A DNA stretch of 64,000 nucleotides from Bradyrhizobium diazoefficiens (lineage in GTDB: Bacteria; Pseudomonadota; Alphaproteobacteria; Rhizobiales; Xanthobacteraceae), in contig NZ_CP067102.1 of NCBI RefSeq assembly GCF_016616885.1, positions 868,001 through 932,000 on the forward strand, written 5' to 3'. Of the stretch, positions 22,603 to 32,076 are shown piece after piece (position 1 is the stretch's first letter; every line of letters starts with the position of its first letter). The translations under genes were made by a program, and so were the position numbers. A model generated the notes under the pieces. It did not search any database and was not told where the DNA came from. It worked only from the letters and a program-made list of their open reading frames with translations.

Positions 22603-24129
22603 TCATTCCCGTCTTGGGCTGAACCTCCAGGTGATGGCAACCAGGCCCGCGGTGATCAGGCCGCTGACGATGCCGGCGATCGGGAGCGTGAGCAGCAAGG
22701 CAGCGGTGGCGGCCCAGCCAATCGAGGAGAAGGCTTCGGCGAAGGTGGCAAGCCGTGACGAGGTCTGGCGGCGGCGGAATTGGCTGCGCCGGGCCTGGAC
22801 CCGGAACCAGAGCTGGATCGCTGTGGCTGAGGCGGCGCTGATGATGATCATGGCTGCCGTAACCGCAGCCTGGAATGGCGAGGCGAAAGCCAGCGCGGCC
22901 ACCAGCGGGCTGAAGATGATGGCGATCGCGATCAGCACCACCTCGATCTTGGCGCGGATGACGCTCGTGGGCGTCAGCGGCGCTGTCGCGACCAGATCAG
23001 GCGCGTCTTCGCCGGAGATCGTCAGCCAGGCGAGCCCGCCGGCGAGCTGGCCCGCGGCCATCACGATGACCGGCGAGATCAGCGTCAGCGCGGCAGAGCT
23101 GTCGGCAAAGCTGCGCCACAGCAGCAGCGCCGGCGGCACCAGATAGAGCAGCTGCATCAGGGTCTGCGAGATCAGCCAGGGATCGCGACAGAGCAGCACG
23201 AATTCCTTGCGCCGCAACGCCTGCTGCCGCGACCCGCCGCGGAACGGACGTTCCTTCGCGCGCTTGCGGCCGGACGTGCCATAGGCGGCGGCGTCGATCG
23301 CGGTGTCGGCGAAGCGGCCCGAGAAGATCGCCATGACGCATCCGAGCAGCACAAGCCCGAGCGCGAGCAGCAGCAGCAGCGCCTCGCTGTCACCCATGGT
23401 CGCCCGCGCCGGCCACCACCAGATGCTGTCGACGTCGGGTGCATGGGCGGCGAGGGTGCCTGACGTCAGGATGGTGAAGCGCGACAGCGTGCCGTAGGAG
23501 ATGATCGCGGCGACCTGGAGCGCGATCACGAAGCCCGCGCCGATGATCGCGGCCAGGATCTGAGCCACGAACCGCGTGCGCGCCGGACCGATCAGGCCAA
23601 ACAGCAGGATGGTGACGGCAATCGCGATCGCCGCGGCCGACAGGCCCATCGCAATGACGACGCCGAAGGCGGCAAGCCACCGCGCGCCGCCGCCGATCAC
23701 CAGCACGTCGATGAAGGGCGTCGAGAACAGCAGCGCCATCACGGTAACGGTAAGCGCGATCGCGGCGATGCGCACCGAGAACAGATTGGCGAGCCGCGCC
23801 GGCGAGGACATGATGAGGTCGAGATCGGCGCGGGCATAGAACACCCGCGTTACGGATTCGATCGCTTGCGACAGCATCAAGGTCCAGGCGAGAAAGATCG
23901 TCGCCGAGATCACGATCAGCGAGGATTTGTCGAGCGGCAGTTGCAGATTGGCGAAACGGCCGATCACGGCCCAGGCCGGCACATGCAGCAGCGCGGCGAA
24001 AAACAGCAGGCCGATCACAGCGGCACGGGCGCGCCTGCGCCGGCCGCCCGTCATCATGGCGAACCATTCGCGCCAGGCGAGCCGAAGCTCGTGACGTGCA
24101 AACCAGGAGAGCGCGGTCGCCGAACTCAT
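22603..24129 (-). CDS. ABC transporter membrane protein (exporter-type, ~12 TM)
   Basis: The 508-residue protein is strongly hydrophobic, with about ten to twelve transmembrane segments and a short basic cytoplasmic loop (YGTSGRKRAKERPFRGGSR). It shows the SNEARE-like ABC-2 exporter layout in which one large permease pairs with one ATPase gene. The start overlaps the ATPase gene stop by four bases (ATGA), so the two are coupled. The transported substrate is unknown; a drug, lipid or polysaccharide exporter is possible. No accessory protein is encoded nearby. Confidence 0.8.
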   Translation of the reverse strand: MSSATALSWFARHELRLAWREWFAMMTGGRRRRARAAVIGLLFFAALLHVPAWAVIGRFANLQLPLDKSSLIVISATIFLAWTLMLSQAIESVTRVFYARADLDLIMSSPARLANLFSVRIAAIALTVTVMALLFSTPFIDVLVIGGGARWLAAFGVVIAMGLSAAAIAIAVTILLFGLIGPARTRFVAQILAAIIGAGFVIALQVAAIISYGTLSRFTILTSGTLAAHAPDVDSIWWWPARATMGDSEALLLLLALGLVLLGCVMAIFSGRFADTAIDAAAYGTSGRKRAKERPFRGGSRQQALRRKEFVLLCRDPWLISQTLMQLLYLVPPALLLWRSFADSSAALTLISPVIVMAAGQLAGGLAWLTISGEDAPDLVATAPLTPTSVIRAKIEVVLIAIAIIFSPLVAALAFASPFQAAVTAAMIIISAASATAIQLWFRVQARRSQFRRRQTSSRLATFAEAFSSIGWAATAALLLTLPIAGIVSGLITAGLVAITWRFSPRRE

Positions 24130-24914
24130 GCAGCTTCCTGGAGCGTCACCAATGCGATGAAGAGATCTTCCAGGCTGGTGTCGGCATGGCCGTTCTGCTG
24201 ACGCAGCTCGCTCAGCGTGCCCTCCGCGACCAGACGGCCCGAGGCGATCACGCCGATGCGGTCGGCCATGCGCTCGGCCACCTCGAGAATATGCGTGGTC
24301 ATGATAATCGTGCAGCCGGCCTGAACGCGCTCGCTCAGCAGGCCCTTCACATGGCGGGCGGAGATGGCGTCGAGCCCGGTCAGCGGCTCGTCGAGAATGA
24401 TGAGGCGGGGATCGTGCACCAGCGCGCCGGCAAGCGCCACCTTCTGGCGCATGCCCTTGGAGAACCCTTCGCAGCGTTCGTGGCGGTGCGATTCAAGCCC
24501 GAGCGAGCTCAGGAGCTCCTCGGCGACCGGTTTCGAAGCGGACGGTGCGATGCCCCAGAGGCCGGCGACGAATTCGAGATATTCGAGCGGAGTGAGCTTG
24601 TCATAGATCATGGGCTCGTCGGAGACCCACGCCATCACCTGCTTGGCGGCGACCGGATTTTGAAGCGCGTCGATGCCGAAGATCGAAACGCCGCCATCGT
24701 CGGGTCGCAGCAGGCCTGCAACCATGCGCAAAGTGGTGGTCTTGCCGGCGCCATTGGGGCCGACCAGCGCATAGAATTCGCCGGCATGGATGGTGAGATC
24801 GAGGCTGTCGACCGCCAAACGGTCAAAACGCTTCGTTAACCCTCGGACTTCCAGCGCCGAGCTGTCCGGCTTCATGACGGCCACACCATCCGGTTTTGCA
24901 TCGGTCGCGACCAT
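24126..24914 (-). CDS. ABC transporter ATP-binding protein (exporter-type)
   Basis: A single NBD with Walker A GPNGAGKTTTLR, Q-loop region WVSDEPMIYDKLTPLEYLEF, signature FSKGMRQKVALAGAL, Walker B LIILDEPLTGLD and H-loop THILEVAERM. It is of the DrrA/CcmA/NatA type that drives ABC-2 exporters. The start is uncertain: GTG 24935, ATG 24914 and ATG 24875 are all in frame and none has a strong ribosome-binding site; 24914 is used here. It works with the membrane protein that overlaps its 3' end. Confidence 0.88.
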   Translation of the reverse strand: MVATDAKPDGVAVMKPDSSALEVRGLTKRFDRLAVDSLDLTIHAGEFYALVGPNGAGKTTTLRMVAGLLRPDDGGVSIFGIDALQNPVAAKQVMAWVSDEPMIYDKLTPLEYLEFVAGLWGIAPSASKPVAEELLSSLGLESHRHERCEGFSKGMRQKVALAGALVHDPRLIILDEPLTGLDAISARHVKGLLSERVQAGCTIIMTTHILEVAERMADRIGVIASGRLVAEGTLSELRQQNGHADTSLEDLFIALVTLQEAA

Positions 24915-25007
24915 GACTTGAAGATGTTTCGGCACCGTGAATCGCGCTGCCGCAAATTCCGCTTCCGACTTCGACTGCGCCTTGGACTAAAGGCAAGTCA
25001 CCGTTTG

Positions 25008-25036
25008 TTGACAGGGCTTGGCGGTTCAGGCTGAAT
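25008..25036 (+). promoter_or_regulatory. Possible sigma-70-type promoter of the LIV-type cluster
   Basis: TTGACA at 25008 is followed after 17 bp by CTGAAT at 25031, about 110 bp before the LivH start. The -35 is perfect; the -10 matches only its last three bases. This is the best promoter-like string in the divergent gap, but it is weak evidence. Confidence 0.3.
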
Positions 25037-25148
25037 TGGCGCCGGGACAAAGGGCAGCTCACGCGGTGAAACGACCGCGTAGGGGCTGGACACAAGATGC
25101 GGCAAGGCGGTCGTCAAGAACCGCAGGTTGCATCCGGAGGACGCGGCG

Positions 25149-26024
25149 ATGCTGGATTTCGTTCAGCAGCTGGTCAGCGGTGTTGCGCTCGGCTGTGTCT
25201 ACGGCCTGATCGCACTCGGCTTCGTGCTCGTCTACAAGGCCACCGAGGTCGTCAATTTCGCCCAGGGCGATCTGATGATGCTCGGCGGCTTCTTCGCCTT
25301 CACCTTCATCGGCATGATGGGCCTGAACTACTGGATCGGCTTTGCCGGTGCGGTGGCCGCGATGGCGCTGTTCGGCATGCTGGCGGAGCGGATCGTGGTG
25401 CGGCCGATCCTCGGTTATCCGCAATTCTCCATCATCATGGCCACCATCGGCCTCGGCTATTTCCTGCGCTCGGTCGCCGGCATGATCTGGGGCACCGACG
25501 ATTTCAAGATCGAGACGCCGTTCAGCCAGGGCGTGCTGCGCATCGGATCGCTGGTGCTCGCCCATGACAAGCTCTCGGTGATCGCGGCGACCGTCATTCT
25601 CTGCGCGCTGCTCTGGCTGTTCTTCAACAAGACCACGCTCGGCACCGCGATGCGCGCCAGTTCCGAGAACATGCTGGCGGCCTACTACATGGGCATTCCG
25701 GTCAAGCGCGTGGTGTCGATCGTCTGGGCCATCAGCGCAGCGGTCGCGACCTGCGCCGGTGTGCTGCTGGCGCCGATCACTTTCATCCACTCCAATGTCG
25801 GCCTCGTGCTCGGCTTGAAGGCGTTTCCGGCCGCCGTGCTCGGCGGCTTCGGCTCGATCCCGGGCGCCGTCGTCGGCGGCGTGCTGATCGGCGTGATCGA
25901 GAGCATGGCCGGGTTCTATCTGGCGGAAGGCTGGAAGGACGTCGCGCCCTATATCGTGCTGCTGGCCGTGCTGCTGCTGAAGCCCGAAGGCCTGTTCGGC
26001 CTGCACGCCCGCAAGAAGGTCTGA
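25149..26024 (+). CDS. livH: LIV-type ABC transporter permease LivH
   Basis: The 291-residue permease has the LivH pattern: LVSGVALGCVYGLIALGFVL, then YKATEVVNFAQGDLMMLGGF, and the coupling segment AMRASSENMLAAYYMGIPVK. The conserved C-terminal AVLGGFGSIPGAVVGGVLIG completes it. It forms half of the channel in branched-chain amino acid or aromatic-acid type importers. ATG 25149 is preceded by CCGGAGGA; the TTG at 25128 in the same frame is rejected. It is the first gene of a six-gene set that includes an acyl-CoA synthetase, which suggests the ligand is a carboxylic acid rather than an amino acid. Confidence 0.92.
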   Translation: MLDFVQQLVSGVALGCVYGLIALGFVLVYKATEVVNFAQGDLMMLGGFFAFTFIGMMGLNYWIGFAGAVAAMALFGMLAERIVVRPILGYPQFSIIMATIGLGYFLRSVAGMIWGTDDFKIETPFSQGVLRIGSLVLAHDKLSVIAATVILCALLWLFFNKTTLGTAMRASSENMLAAYYMGIPVKRVVSIVWAISAAVATCAGVLLAPITFIHSNVGLVLGLKAFPAAVLGGFGSIPGAVVGGVLIGVIESMAGFYLAEGWKDVAPYIVLLAVLLLKPEGLFGLHARKKV

Positions 26025-26028
26025 GCGC

Positions 26029-27180
26029 ATGCGCTTCCTGTTCAAGACCGACTATGAGGACGACATCAAGCTCTTCCCGCATTCAGGCCATGTCGTCTCC
26101 TATGGCCTCTTGCTCGCGGTGCTGCTGATCGCGCCTTACGTGCTCTCCAGCTATCTGATGAGCCAGCTGGTCTTCGTCTGCATCTATGCCACCGTCGGCG
26201 TGGCGCTGATGATCCTGACCGGCTTTACGGGACAGGCCTCGCTCGGGCACGCCGCGTTCCTCGCGATCGGCGCCTACACGGCCGCCTACTTGCAAAAATA
26301 CAATGTCCCGTTCCCGGTCTACTTCCTTGCCGCCGGCGTCCTGACCGGCTGCATCGGCGCGCTGGTCGGCTTTCCGGCTCTGCGGCTGCAGGGCATCTAT
26401 CTCGTCATCGCCACGATCGCGTTCGCCTTCATCGTCGAGGAGATTCTGGCGCGCTGGGAGAGCGTCACCAACGGCAACGAGGGCCTGCGGGTCAAGGCGC
26501 TGTCGCTGCTTGGCGTGACGGTCTCGCGCGACAGCCCGACTTTCTATTTCCTCTGCCTTGCCGTGCTGGTGCTGACCATCGTCGGCACGCTCAATCTGTT
26601 GCGCTCGCCGACGGGCCGCGCCTTCGTCGCGATCCGGGACTCGGAGACCGCGGCGCGCAGCATGGGCGTCAATGTCGCGCTCTACAAGGTGAAATCCTTT
26701 GCGATCTCGGCCGCGATCACCGGCTTTGCCGGTGTGCTGTTCGCGCACAAGCTCTCCTTCATCTCGCCGGAGATGTTCACGCTGCAGCTCTCGATCGAGT
26801 TCATCATCGTGATCCTGATCGGCGGCACATTCAGCCTGCACGGCGCCGTGCTGGGCGCGATCTTCATCGTGATGATCGATCCGTTCCTGACGTATCTCAA
26901 GGACGACATGCCCGGCATCATCGCCGGTATCGCCGCGACGTTCGGCGCGGGCACGGCGACCGCGGCAAACATCCAGTCCAAGGTCGCGGCCTTTGCCTCG
27001 CTGAACGGGCTGAAGGGCGCGATCTACGGAATCATCATCATGCTGTTCGTGCTGTTCGAGCCGCGCGGCATCTACGGCCGCTGGCTGAAGATCAAGCTCT
27101 TTTTCCAGCTGTTCCCGCTCTACAAGCGCGCGACCTTCAAGCGGCAGAAGATCTATGTCAAGTCGGAGCGGAACCGATGA
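26029..27180 (+). CDS. livM: LIV-type ABC transporter permease LivM
   Basis: The 383-residue protein is the second permease. It has the LivM signature LMILTGFTGQASLGHAAFLA, the coupling segment FVAIRDSETAARSMGVNVAL and GFAGVLFAHKLSFISPEMFT. A long C-terminal helix region (KIKLFFQLFPLYKRATFKRQ) is typical of the subgroup with soil-bacterial LIV-like importers. It starts 4 bp after the LivH stop and its TGA overlaps the LivG ATG, so the order is translationally coupled. Confidence 0.92.
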   Translation: MRFLFKTDYEDDIKLFPHSGHVVSYGLLLAVLLIAPYVLSSYLMSQLVFVCIYATVGVALMILTGFTGQASLGHAAFLAIGAYTAAYLQKYNVPFPVYFLAAGVLTGCIGALVGFPALRLQGIYLVIATIAFAFIVEEILARWESVTNGNEGLRVKALSLLGVTVSRDSPTFYFLCLAVLVLTIVGTLNLLRSPTGRAFVAIRDSETAARSMGVNVALYKVKSFAISAAITGFAGVLFAHKLSFISPEMFTLQLSIEFIIVILIGGTFSLHGAVLGAIFIVMIDPFLTYLKDDMPGIIAGIAATFGAGTATAANIQSKVAAFASLNGLKGAIYGIIIMLFVLFEPRGIYGRWLKIKLFFQLFPLYKRATFKRQKIYVKSERNR

Positions 27181-27935
27181 GCTATTTCCGCGCCGAGAAC
27201 CTGTCACTGCATTTTGGGGGCCTCAAGGCCGTCGATGCGGTGTCCTTTGCGGTCGAGAAGGGCGAGATCCTCTCGATCATCGGGCCGAACGGCGCGGGCA
27301 AGAGCTCGATCTTCAATCTGATCTCGCGCATCTACCGGCCGACCTCGGGCCGCATCTTCTTCGAGGACCAGGACATCACGGAAGAGCCGCCTTACGACAT
27401 CGCCAGGCTCGGCATCGCCCGCACCTTCCAGAACATCGAGCTGTTCGAGAATGCGACGGTGCTGTCCAACCTCCTGGTCGGGCGCCATCGGCATTCCACC
27501 ACGCAGCTCTGGCAGGAATTGCTGTTTCTGCCGAGCGTGCGCGCCAACGAGAAGGTGCATCGACGCCGGGTCGAGCAGGTGATCGAGTTCCTCGATCTCG
27601 AGCCGTATCGTGATAAATTGATCTCGGGCCTGCCCTACGGCGTGCGCAAGGTGATCGAGCTCGCGCGCGCGCTCTGCTCGGAGCCGAAGCTGATCCTGCT
27701 CGACGAGCCGTCCTCCGGCCTCAACGTCGAGGAGACCGACGACATGTCGTTCTGGATCCGCGACATGAAGAGCGAGCTCGGTGTCACCGTGCTGATGGTC
27801 GAGCACGACATGTCGCTGGTCAATCGCGTCTCGGACCGTGTCATCGCGCTGAACTATGGCCGCGTGCTCGCCGTGGGCTCGCCGGCCGAAGTGCAGCAGC
27901 ACCCCGATGTCGTCGCCGCGTATCTGGGAGCGTGA
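27177..27935 (+). CDS. livG: LIV-type ABC transporter ATP-binding protein LivG
   Basis: The 252-residue ATPase has Walker [15 protein letters not shown]-loop [20 protein letters not shown], a signature region [17 protein letters not shown] (a degenerate LSGG, as in this subgroup), Walker [13 protein letters not shown] and switch histidine MVEHDMSLV. It overlaps LivM by ATGA and is followed by LivF after 3 bp. The altered signature (LPYGVRK) is shared by many LivG-like proteins of aromatic-acid importers, so it is probably functional. Confidence 0.92.
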   Translation: MSYFRAENLSLHFGGLKAVDAVSFAVEKGEILSIIGPNGAGKSSIFNLISRIYRPTSGRIFFEDQDITEEPPYDIARLGIARTFQNIELFENATVLSNLLVGRHRHSTTQLWQELLFLPSVRANEKVHRRRVEQVIEFLDLEPYRDKLISGLPYGVRKVIELARALCSEPKLILLDEPSSGLNVEETDDMSFWIRDMKSELGVTVLMVEHDMSLVNRVSDRVIALNYGRVLAVGSPAEVQQHPDVVAAYLGA

Positions 27936-27938
27936 TAC

Positions 27939-28727
27939 ATGGATGCGACCCCGGCGCCCGAGATGATCTTGAAACTCTCCAACATCGAGAGCTATTACGG
28001 GCCGATCATGGCGATCCGCGGCATCTCGCTGGAGGTGCCGCGCGGCCGCATCGTCACGCTGCTGGGCGCCAACGGTGCCGGCAAGACCACGGTGCTGAAG
28101 ACCATCTCGGGCATTCTCGATCCGCAAAAGGGCGCGATCGAGTTCATGGGCAAGCCGATTCAGCGCATGGAGGCCGACCGCATCGTGCGGCTGGGCCTCA
28201 GCCATGTGCCGGAGGGACGCGAGGTGTTCCCGTTCCTCTCGGTGCGCGAAAACCTGATGATGGGCGCCTATCCGCGCAGCGACCGCGTCGGTGTCGCGGA
28301 CGATCTGGAGCGCGTCTACGGCTATTTCCCGCGATTGAAGGAGCGCATCAATCAGCCGGCCGGCCAGCTCTCCGGTGGCGAGCAGCAGATGCTCGCGATC
28401 GGCCGCGCGCTGATGAACCGGCCGACGCTGCTGCTGCTCGACGAGCCCTCACTCGGCCTGTCGCCAATCCTGGTGAAGGAGATCTTTACGATCATCCGCC
28501 GGGTCAACGAGGAGCAGGGCATGTCGATCCTGCTGGTCGAGCAAAATGCGCGCGTGGCGCTGGAGACCGCGCATTATGGCTATGTGCTCGAGATCGGCCG
28601 TGTCGTGATGAACGATAGCTGCGCTCGCTTGATGCATTCGCAGGACATCCAGGAATTTTACCTTGGCGCCAAGGAAGCCGGCGCGCGAGGCGAGCGGCGC
28701 TGGAAAAAGAAGAAGACGTGGCGATGA
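27939..28727 (+). CDS. livF: LIV-type ABC transporter ATP-binding protein LivF
   Basis: The 262-residue ATPase has Walker A GANGAGKTTVLKT, the LivF-specific segment LGLSHVPEGREVFPFLSVRE, signature LSGGEQQMLAIGRAL, Walker B LLLLDEPSLGLS and a C-terminal basic tail (ARGERRWKKKKTWR). It pairs with LivG under the LivH/LivM channel. A further gene on the same strand, the acyl-CoA synthetase, follows within 49 bp. Confidence 0.93.
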   Translation: MDATPAPEMILKLSNIESYYGPIMAIRGISLEVPRGRIVTLLGANGAGKTTVLKTISGILDPQKGAIEFMGKPIQRMEADRIVRLGLSHVPEGREVFPFLSVRENLMMGAYPRSDRVGVADDLERVYGYFPRLKERINQPAGQLSGGEQQMLAIGRALMNRPTLLLLDEPSLGLSPILVKEIFTIIRRVNEEQGMSILLVEQNARVALETAHYGYVLEIGRVVMNDSCARLMHSQDIQEFYLGAKEAGARGERRWKKKKTWR

Positions 28728-28775
28728 AGACTTGGCGATGAAGAGTTGGCGCGAAGCGGCAACGAGGAGACACGC

Positions 28776-30614
28776 ATGGCCCGACCGGCGGTGTTGACGG
28801 TCGCCGACACGATCGCGAGAAGTTTCCTGCGCGCCGCAGAGGTGCGCGGCGACAGGCCTGCGATCCGCGAGAAGAAGTTCGGCATCTGGCAGCCCACGAG
28901 CTGGCGCGACTGGCTGCAAATCTCGAAGGAGATCGCCTACGGTCTTCGTGCCACCGGCTTCGTGCCCGGCGACGTCGCGTCCATCATCGCCAACGCCGTG
29001 CCCGAATGGATCTTCTCCGACATGGGTATCCTGTGCGCCGGAGGCGTCTCGTCCGGCATCTATCCGACCGACGCGTCGGCCCAGGTCGAATATCTCATCA
29101 ATGATTCCGCGACACGGGTGGTCTTCGCCGAGGACGAGGAGCAGCTCGACAAGATCCTGGCTTGCCGCGCGCGCTGTGCCAGCCTGCAACGGATCGTCGT
29201 GTTCGACATGGAGGGCCTCTCTGGCTTCTCCGACGACATGGTGATGTCGCTGGACGAGTTTCGCGCGCTCGGCCGCAACCATATGGTCGGCCGCCAAGCA
29301 CTGTGGCAGGAGATGATCAACAGCCGCAGCGCCGGTGATCTCGCAATTCTCGTCTATACCTCCGGCACCACAGGCCCGCCCAAGGGAGCCATGCATGCCA
29401 ACCGCAGCGTCACGCACCAGATGGGGCACGCCAACGACTTCATCCCGGCGCGGGAGGACGAGGACCGGCTGATCTTCCTGCCGCTCTGTCATGTCGCCGA
29501 GCGCGTCGGCGGCTACTACATCTCGGTCGCGCTCGGCTCGGTGATGAACTTTGCCGAGAGTCCCGAGACCGTGCCGGACAATCTGCGCGAGGTCCAGCCG
29601 ACCGTGTTCCTCGCGGTGCCGCGCATCTGGGAAAAATTCTATTCCGGCATCACGATCGCGCTGAAGGATGCGACGCCGCTTCAGCAATGGGTCTACCGCC
29701 ATGCAATCAAGATCGGTTATCGCATGGTCGACTGCCGGATCGAGGGCAAGGCGCCGTCGCTGGCATTGCGTATCGCCAACCGCGTCGCCTATCAGTTGGC
29801 CTTCCGCAACATCCGCCGCATGATCGGGCTCGACCGCTGTCGCATTGCCTTCACCGGCGCGGCGCCGATCGCGCCGGACCTGATCCGCTGGTATCTCGCG
29901 CTCGGCATCGACATTCACGAGGTCTACGGCCAGACCGAGAACTGTGGCGTCGCGACCATGATGCCCGCGTCGCGCATCAAGCTCGGCTCGGTCGGCAGGG
30001 CGGTGCCCTGGGGCGAGGTCGCGCTCTCGCCCGACGGCGAGATCCTGATCAAGGGCGACTTCCTGTTCATGGGCTATCTGAACCAGCCCGAGAAGACGGC
30101 GGAGACCATCGATCCTCGCGGCTGGCTGCGAACCGGCGACGTCGGCACCATCGACAATGAGGGGTTCGTCCGCGTCACCGACCGGATGAAGGACATCATC
30201 ATTACCTCCGGCGGCAAGAACATCACGCCGTCGGAGATCGAGAACCAGCTCAAATTCTCGCCCTATATTTCGGATGCCGTCGTGATCGGCGACAAGCGGC
30301 CCTATCTCACCTGTCTCGTGATGATCGATCAGGAGAATGTCGAGAAATTCGCCCAGGACCACGACATCCCCTTCACCAATTACGCCAGCCTGTGCCGGGC
30401 CAGGGAGATCCAGGACCTGATCTGGCGCGAGATCGAAGGCGTCAACGCCAACTTCGCCCGCGTCGAGACCATCAAGAAATTCTACCTGATCGAGCGCCAG
30501 CTCACCCCGGAGGACGAGGAGCTGACGCCGACCATGAAGCTGAAGCGCAATTTCGTGAACAAGCGCTACGCGGCGGAGATCGATGCGATGTATCTCGCGC
30601 GCGCGGTGGCGTGA
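28776..30614 (+). CDS. AMP-forming acyl-CoA synthetase (long-chain fatty acid/aromatic acid-CoA ligase type)
   Basis: The 612-residue enzyme has the AMP-binding P-loop VYTSGTTGPPKGAM at about residues 193-206, the adenine motif YGQTENCGV, and the hinge and lysine region GWLRTGDVG ... KNITPSEIENQL. The C-terminal TPTMKLKRNFVNKRY supplies the late catalytic lysine. It activates a carboxylic acid with ATP and CoA. The size and the LPLCHVAERV segment fit the FadD15-like group. ATG 28776 has GAGGAG upstream. Its place between the transporter genes suggests it traps the imported acid as a thioester (vectorial uptake); this is inference. Confidence 0.9.
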   Translation: MARPAVLTVADTIARSFLRAAEVRGDRPAIREKKFGIWQPTSWRDWLQISKEIAYGLRATGFVPGDVASIIANAVPEWIFSDMGILCAGGVSSGIYPTDASAQVEYLINDSATRVVFAEDEEQLDKILACRARCASLQRIVVFDMEGLSGFSDDMVMSLDEFRALGRNHMVGRQALWQEMINSRSAGDLAILVYTSGTTGPPKGAMHANRSVTHQMGHANDFIPAREDEDRLIFLPLCHVAERVGGYYISVALGSVMNFAESPETVPDNLREVQPTVFLAVPRIWEKFYSGITIALKDATPLQQWVYRHAIKIGYRMVDCRIEGKAPSLALRIANRVAYQLAFRNIRRMIGLDRCRIAFTGAAPIAPDLIRWYLALGIDIHEVYGQTENCGVATMMPASRIKLGSVGRAVPWGEVALSPDGEILIKGDFLFMGYLNQPEKTAETIDPRGWLRTGDVGTIDNEGFVRVTDRMKDIIITSGGKNITPSEIENQLKFSPYISDAVVIGDKRPYLTCLVMIDQENVEKFAQDHDIPFTNYASLCRAREIQDLIWREIEGVNANFARVETIKKFYLIERQLTPEDEELTPTMKLKRNFVNKRYAAEIDAMYLARAVA

Positions 30615-30687
30615 GGCGCAAGCAAACAGCGAAGCGGTGACGGCCCCGCCCTTCGCATCATACGGGCCCCAAGGAGAGGAGACGTCA

Positions 30688-31887
30688 ATGTCGAGATCGT
30701 TGAGAGCGTTCGGCCTTGCTGTGGGTGCGGTGGCGCTCACCTGTCAGCCGTCCCTAGCGCAAACCAAGGTCACCAATGAAGGCATCTCGGCCAGCGAGAT
30801 CGTCATCGGCACCCATCAGGATCTGTCGGGTCCGATCAAGGTCTGGGGCGTGCCGGTTTCCAACGGCATGAAGATGGCGGTCGAGGAGATCAATGCGGCC
30901 GGCGGCATCCAGGGGCGCAAGATCAGGATGATCCTGGAGGACAATGGCTACGATCCGAAGAGGGCGGTGCTGGCCTCGCAGAAGATGGTCGAGCGCGACA
31001 AGATCTTCGCGATGATCGGACCAATGGGTTCGCCCACGGTGCTTGCCGCCCAGGATATCCTGTTCGACGCCGGCGTGCTCCAGCTGTTTCCGCTGACGGC
31101 GGCCGAGTTCACCTTCAAGTTCGACCCGGCCAAGCCGCAGGAGCGGCTGAAGTTCAACAATTTGCTGCCCTACGTCGAAAGCACCCGTGCCGCGCTGAAA
31201 TACATGATGGAGTGGAAAGGTTTTCAGAAGCCCTGCATCATGCATCAGGACGACGAGTACGGAAAGAACGTGCTCGACGGCTTCAACCAGCAGCTTGCCG
31301 CGATGAAGGTGCAGCCCGCCTCGATCACGAGCTACAAGCGCGGCGCATCCGATTTCAGCGCGCAAGTGGCCAAGATGAAGTCCGACGGCTGCGATCTGGT
31401 CGTGCTCGGCACCGTGATCCGCGAGACCATCGGCGCGATGGGCGAGGCGAAGAAGCTCGGCTGGGAGGTCACCTTCCTCGGCGCCACGCCGACCAATGTG
31501 CTGGAGGTGCCGACGCTGGGCAAGGAGGCGGTCGAGGGTCTCTATGCGGCATCAGGCTTCGAGATTCCTTACGAGGACACCGCCAAGGGCAAGGTCCACG
31601 ACTGGCTGATCAACTACAAGAAGATGTTCAACACCGACGCCAACACGCAGGCGATCATCGGCTACAACGCGGTGATGACGTTTGCGTTCTACGCGGACAA
31701 GGCCGGCAAGGATCTGACCGGGCAGAAGATGCTGGACTCGCTCGAGGCAGGCGAGAAATTCCTCGACATCTTCAACTCGCCGCCGACCAAATTCTCCAAG
31801 ACCGACCACCTCGCCAACACCATCACCCAGGTGCAGCAGGTCAAGGGCGGCCGCTGGGTGCTGGTGAAGGACAATCTGATGTTTTGA
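30688..31887 (+). CDS. LIV-type ABC transporter substrate-binding protein (Peripla_BP_6)
   Basis: The 399-residue protein has a signal peptide (AFGLAVGAVALTCQPSLAQ) and a periplasmic Leu/Ile/Val-binding-type fold: IVIGTHQDLSGPIKVWGVPV, MAVEEINAAGGIQGRKIRMI, YKRGASDFSAQVAKMKSDGC. AAGGAGAGGA precedes ATG 30688; the longer frame is not supported. It ends the LIV-type cluster and is followed by a dispersed palindromic repeat that may stabilise its mRNA. The ligand is unknown; linkage to an acyl-CoA synthetase points to an aromatic or aliphatic acid. Confidence 0.92.
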   Translation: MSRSLRAFGLAVGAVALTCQPSLAQTKVTNEGISASEIVIGTHQDLSGPIKVWGVPVSNGMKMAVEEINAAGGIQGRKIRMILEDNGYDPKRAVLASQKMVERDKIFAMIGPMGSPTVLAAQDILFDAGVLQLFPLTAAEFTFKFDPAKPQERLKFNNLLPYVESTRAALKYMMEWKGFQKPCIMHQDDEYGKNVLDGFNQQLAAMKVQPASITSYKRGASDFSAQVAKMKSDGCDLVVLGTVIRETIGAMGEAKKLGWEVTFLGATPTNVLEVPTLGKEAVEGLYAASGFEIPYEDTAKGKVHDWLINYKKMFNTDANTQAIIGYNAVMTFAFYADKAGKDLTGQKMLDSLEAGEKFLDIFNSPPTKFSKTDHLANTITQVQQVKGGRWVLVKDNLMF

Positions 31888-31920
31888 TGGCTTCGCGGCT
31901 CTCGCCGCCTGCTCAGTGTA

Positions 31921-32066
31921 CCCTCTCCCCTTGTTGTGGGAGAGGGTGGCTTCGCCATAGCGAAGCCGGGTGAGAGGTCTCTATCCTCACGAGCAGTAGA
32001 GCGAATGGAAAGAACCCCTCATCCGGCGCGCTCACGCGCGCCACCTTCTCCCACAAGGGGAGAAGG
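31921..32066. repeat. Dispersed palindromic (REP-like) repeat
   Basis: It begins with CCCTCTCCCCTTGTTGTGGG, passes through CGAAGCCGGGTGAG and GAACCCCTCATCCGGCGC, and ends with CCTTCTCCCACAAGGGGAG. The two hairpin modules face each other, as in the copies at 14628 and 47015. It lies just 3' of the LivK-type gene and between convergent genes. Confidence 0.85.
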
Positions 32067-32076
32067 AAGAAGAACC

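Noticed and set aside
28449..30740. 763-codon minus-strand frame
   Set aside because: Antisense to the acyl-CoA synthetase and LivF, both with complete catalytic motifs.
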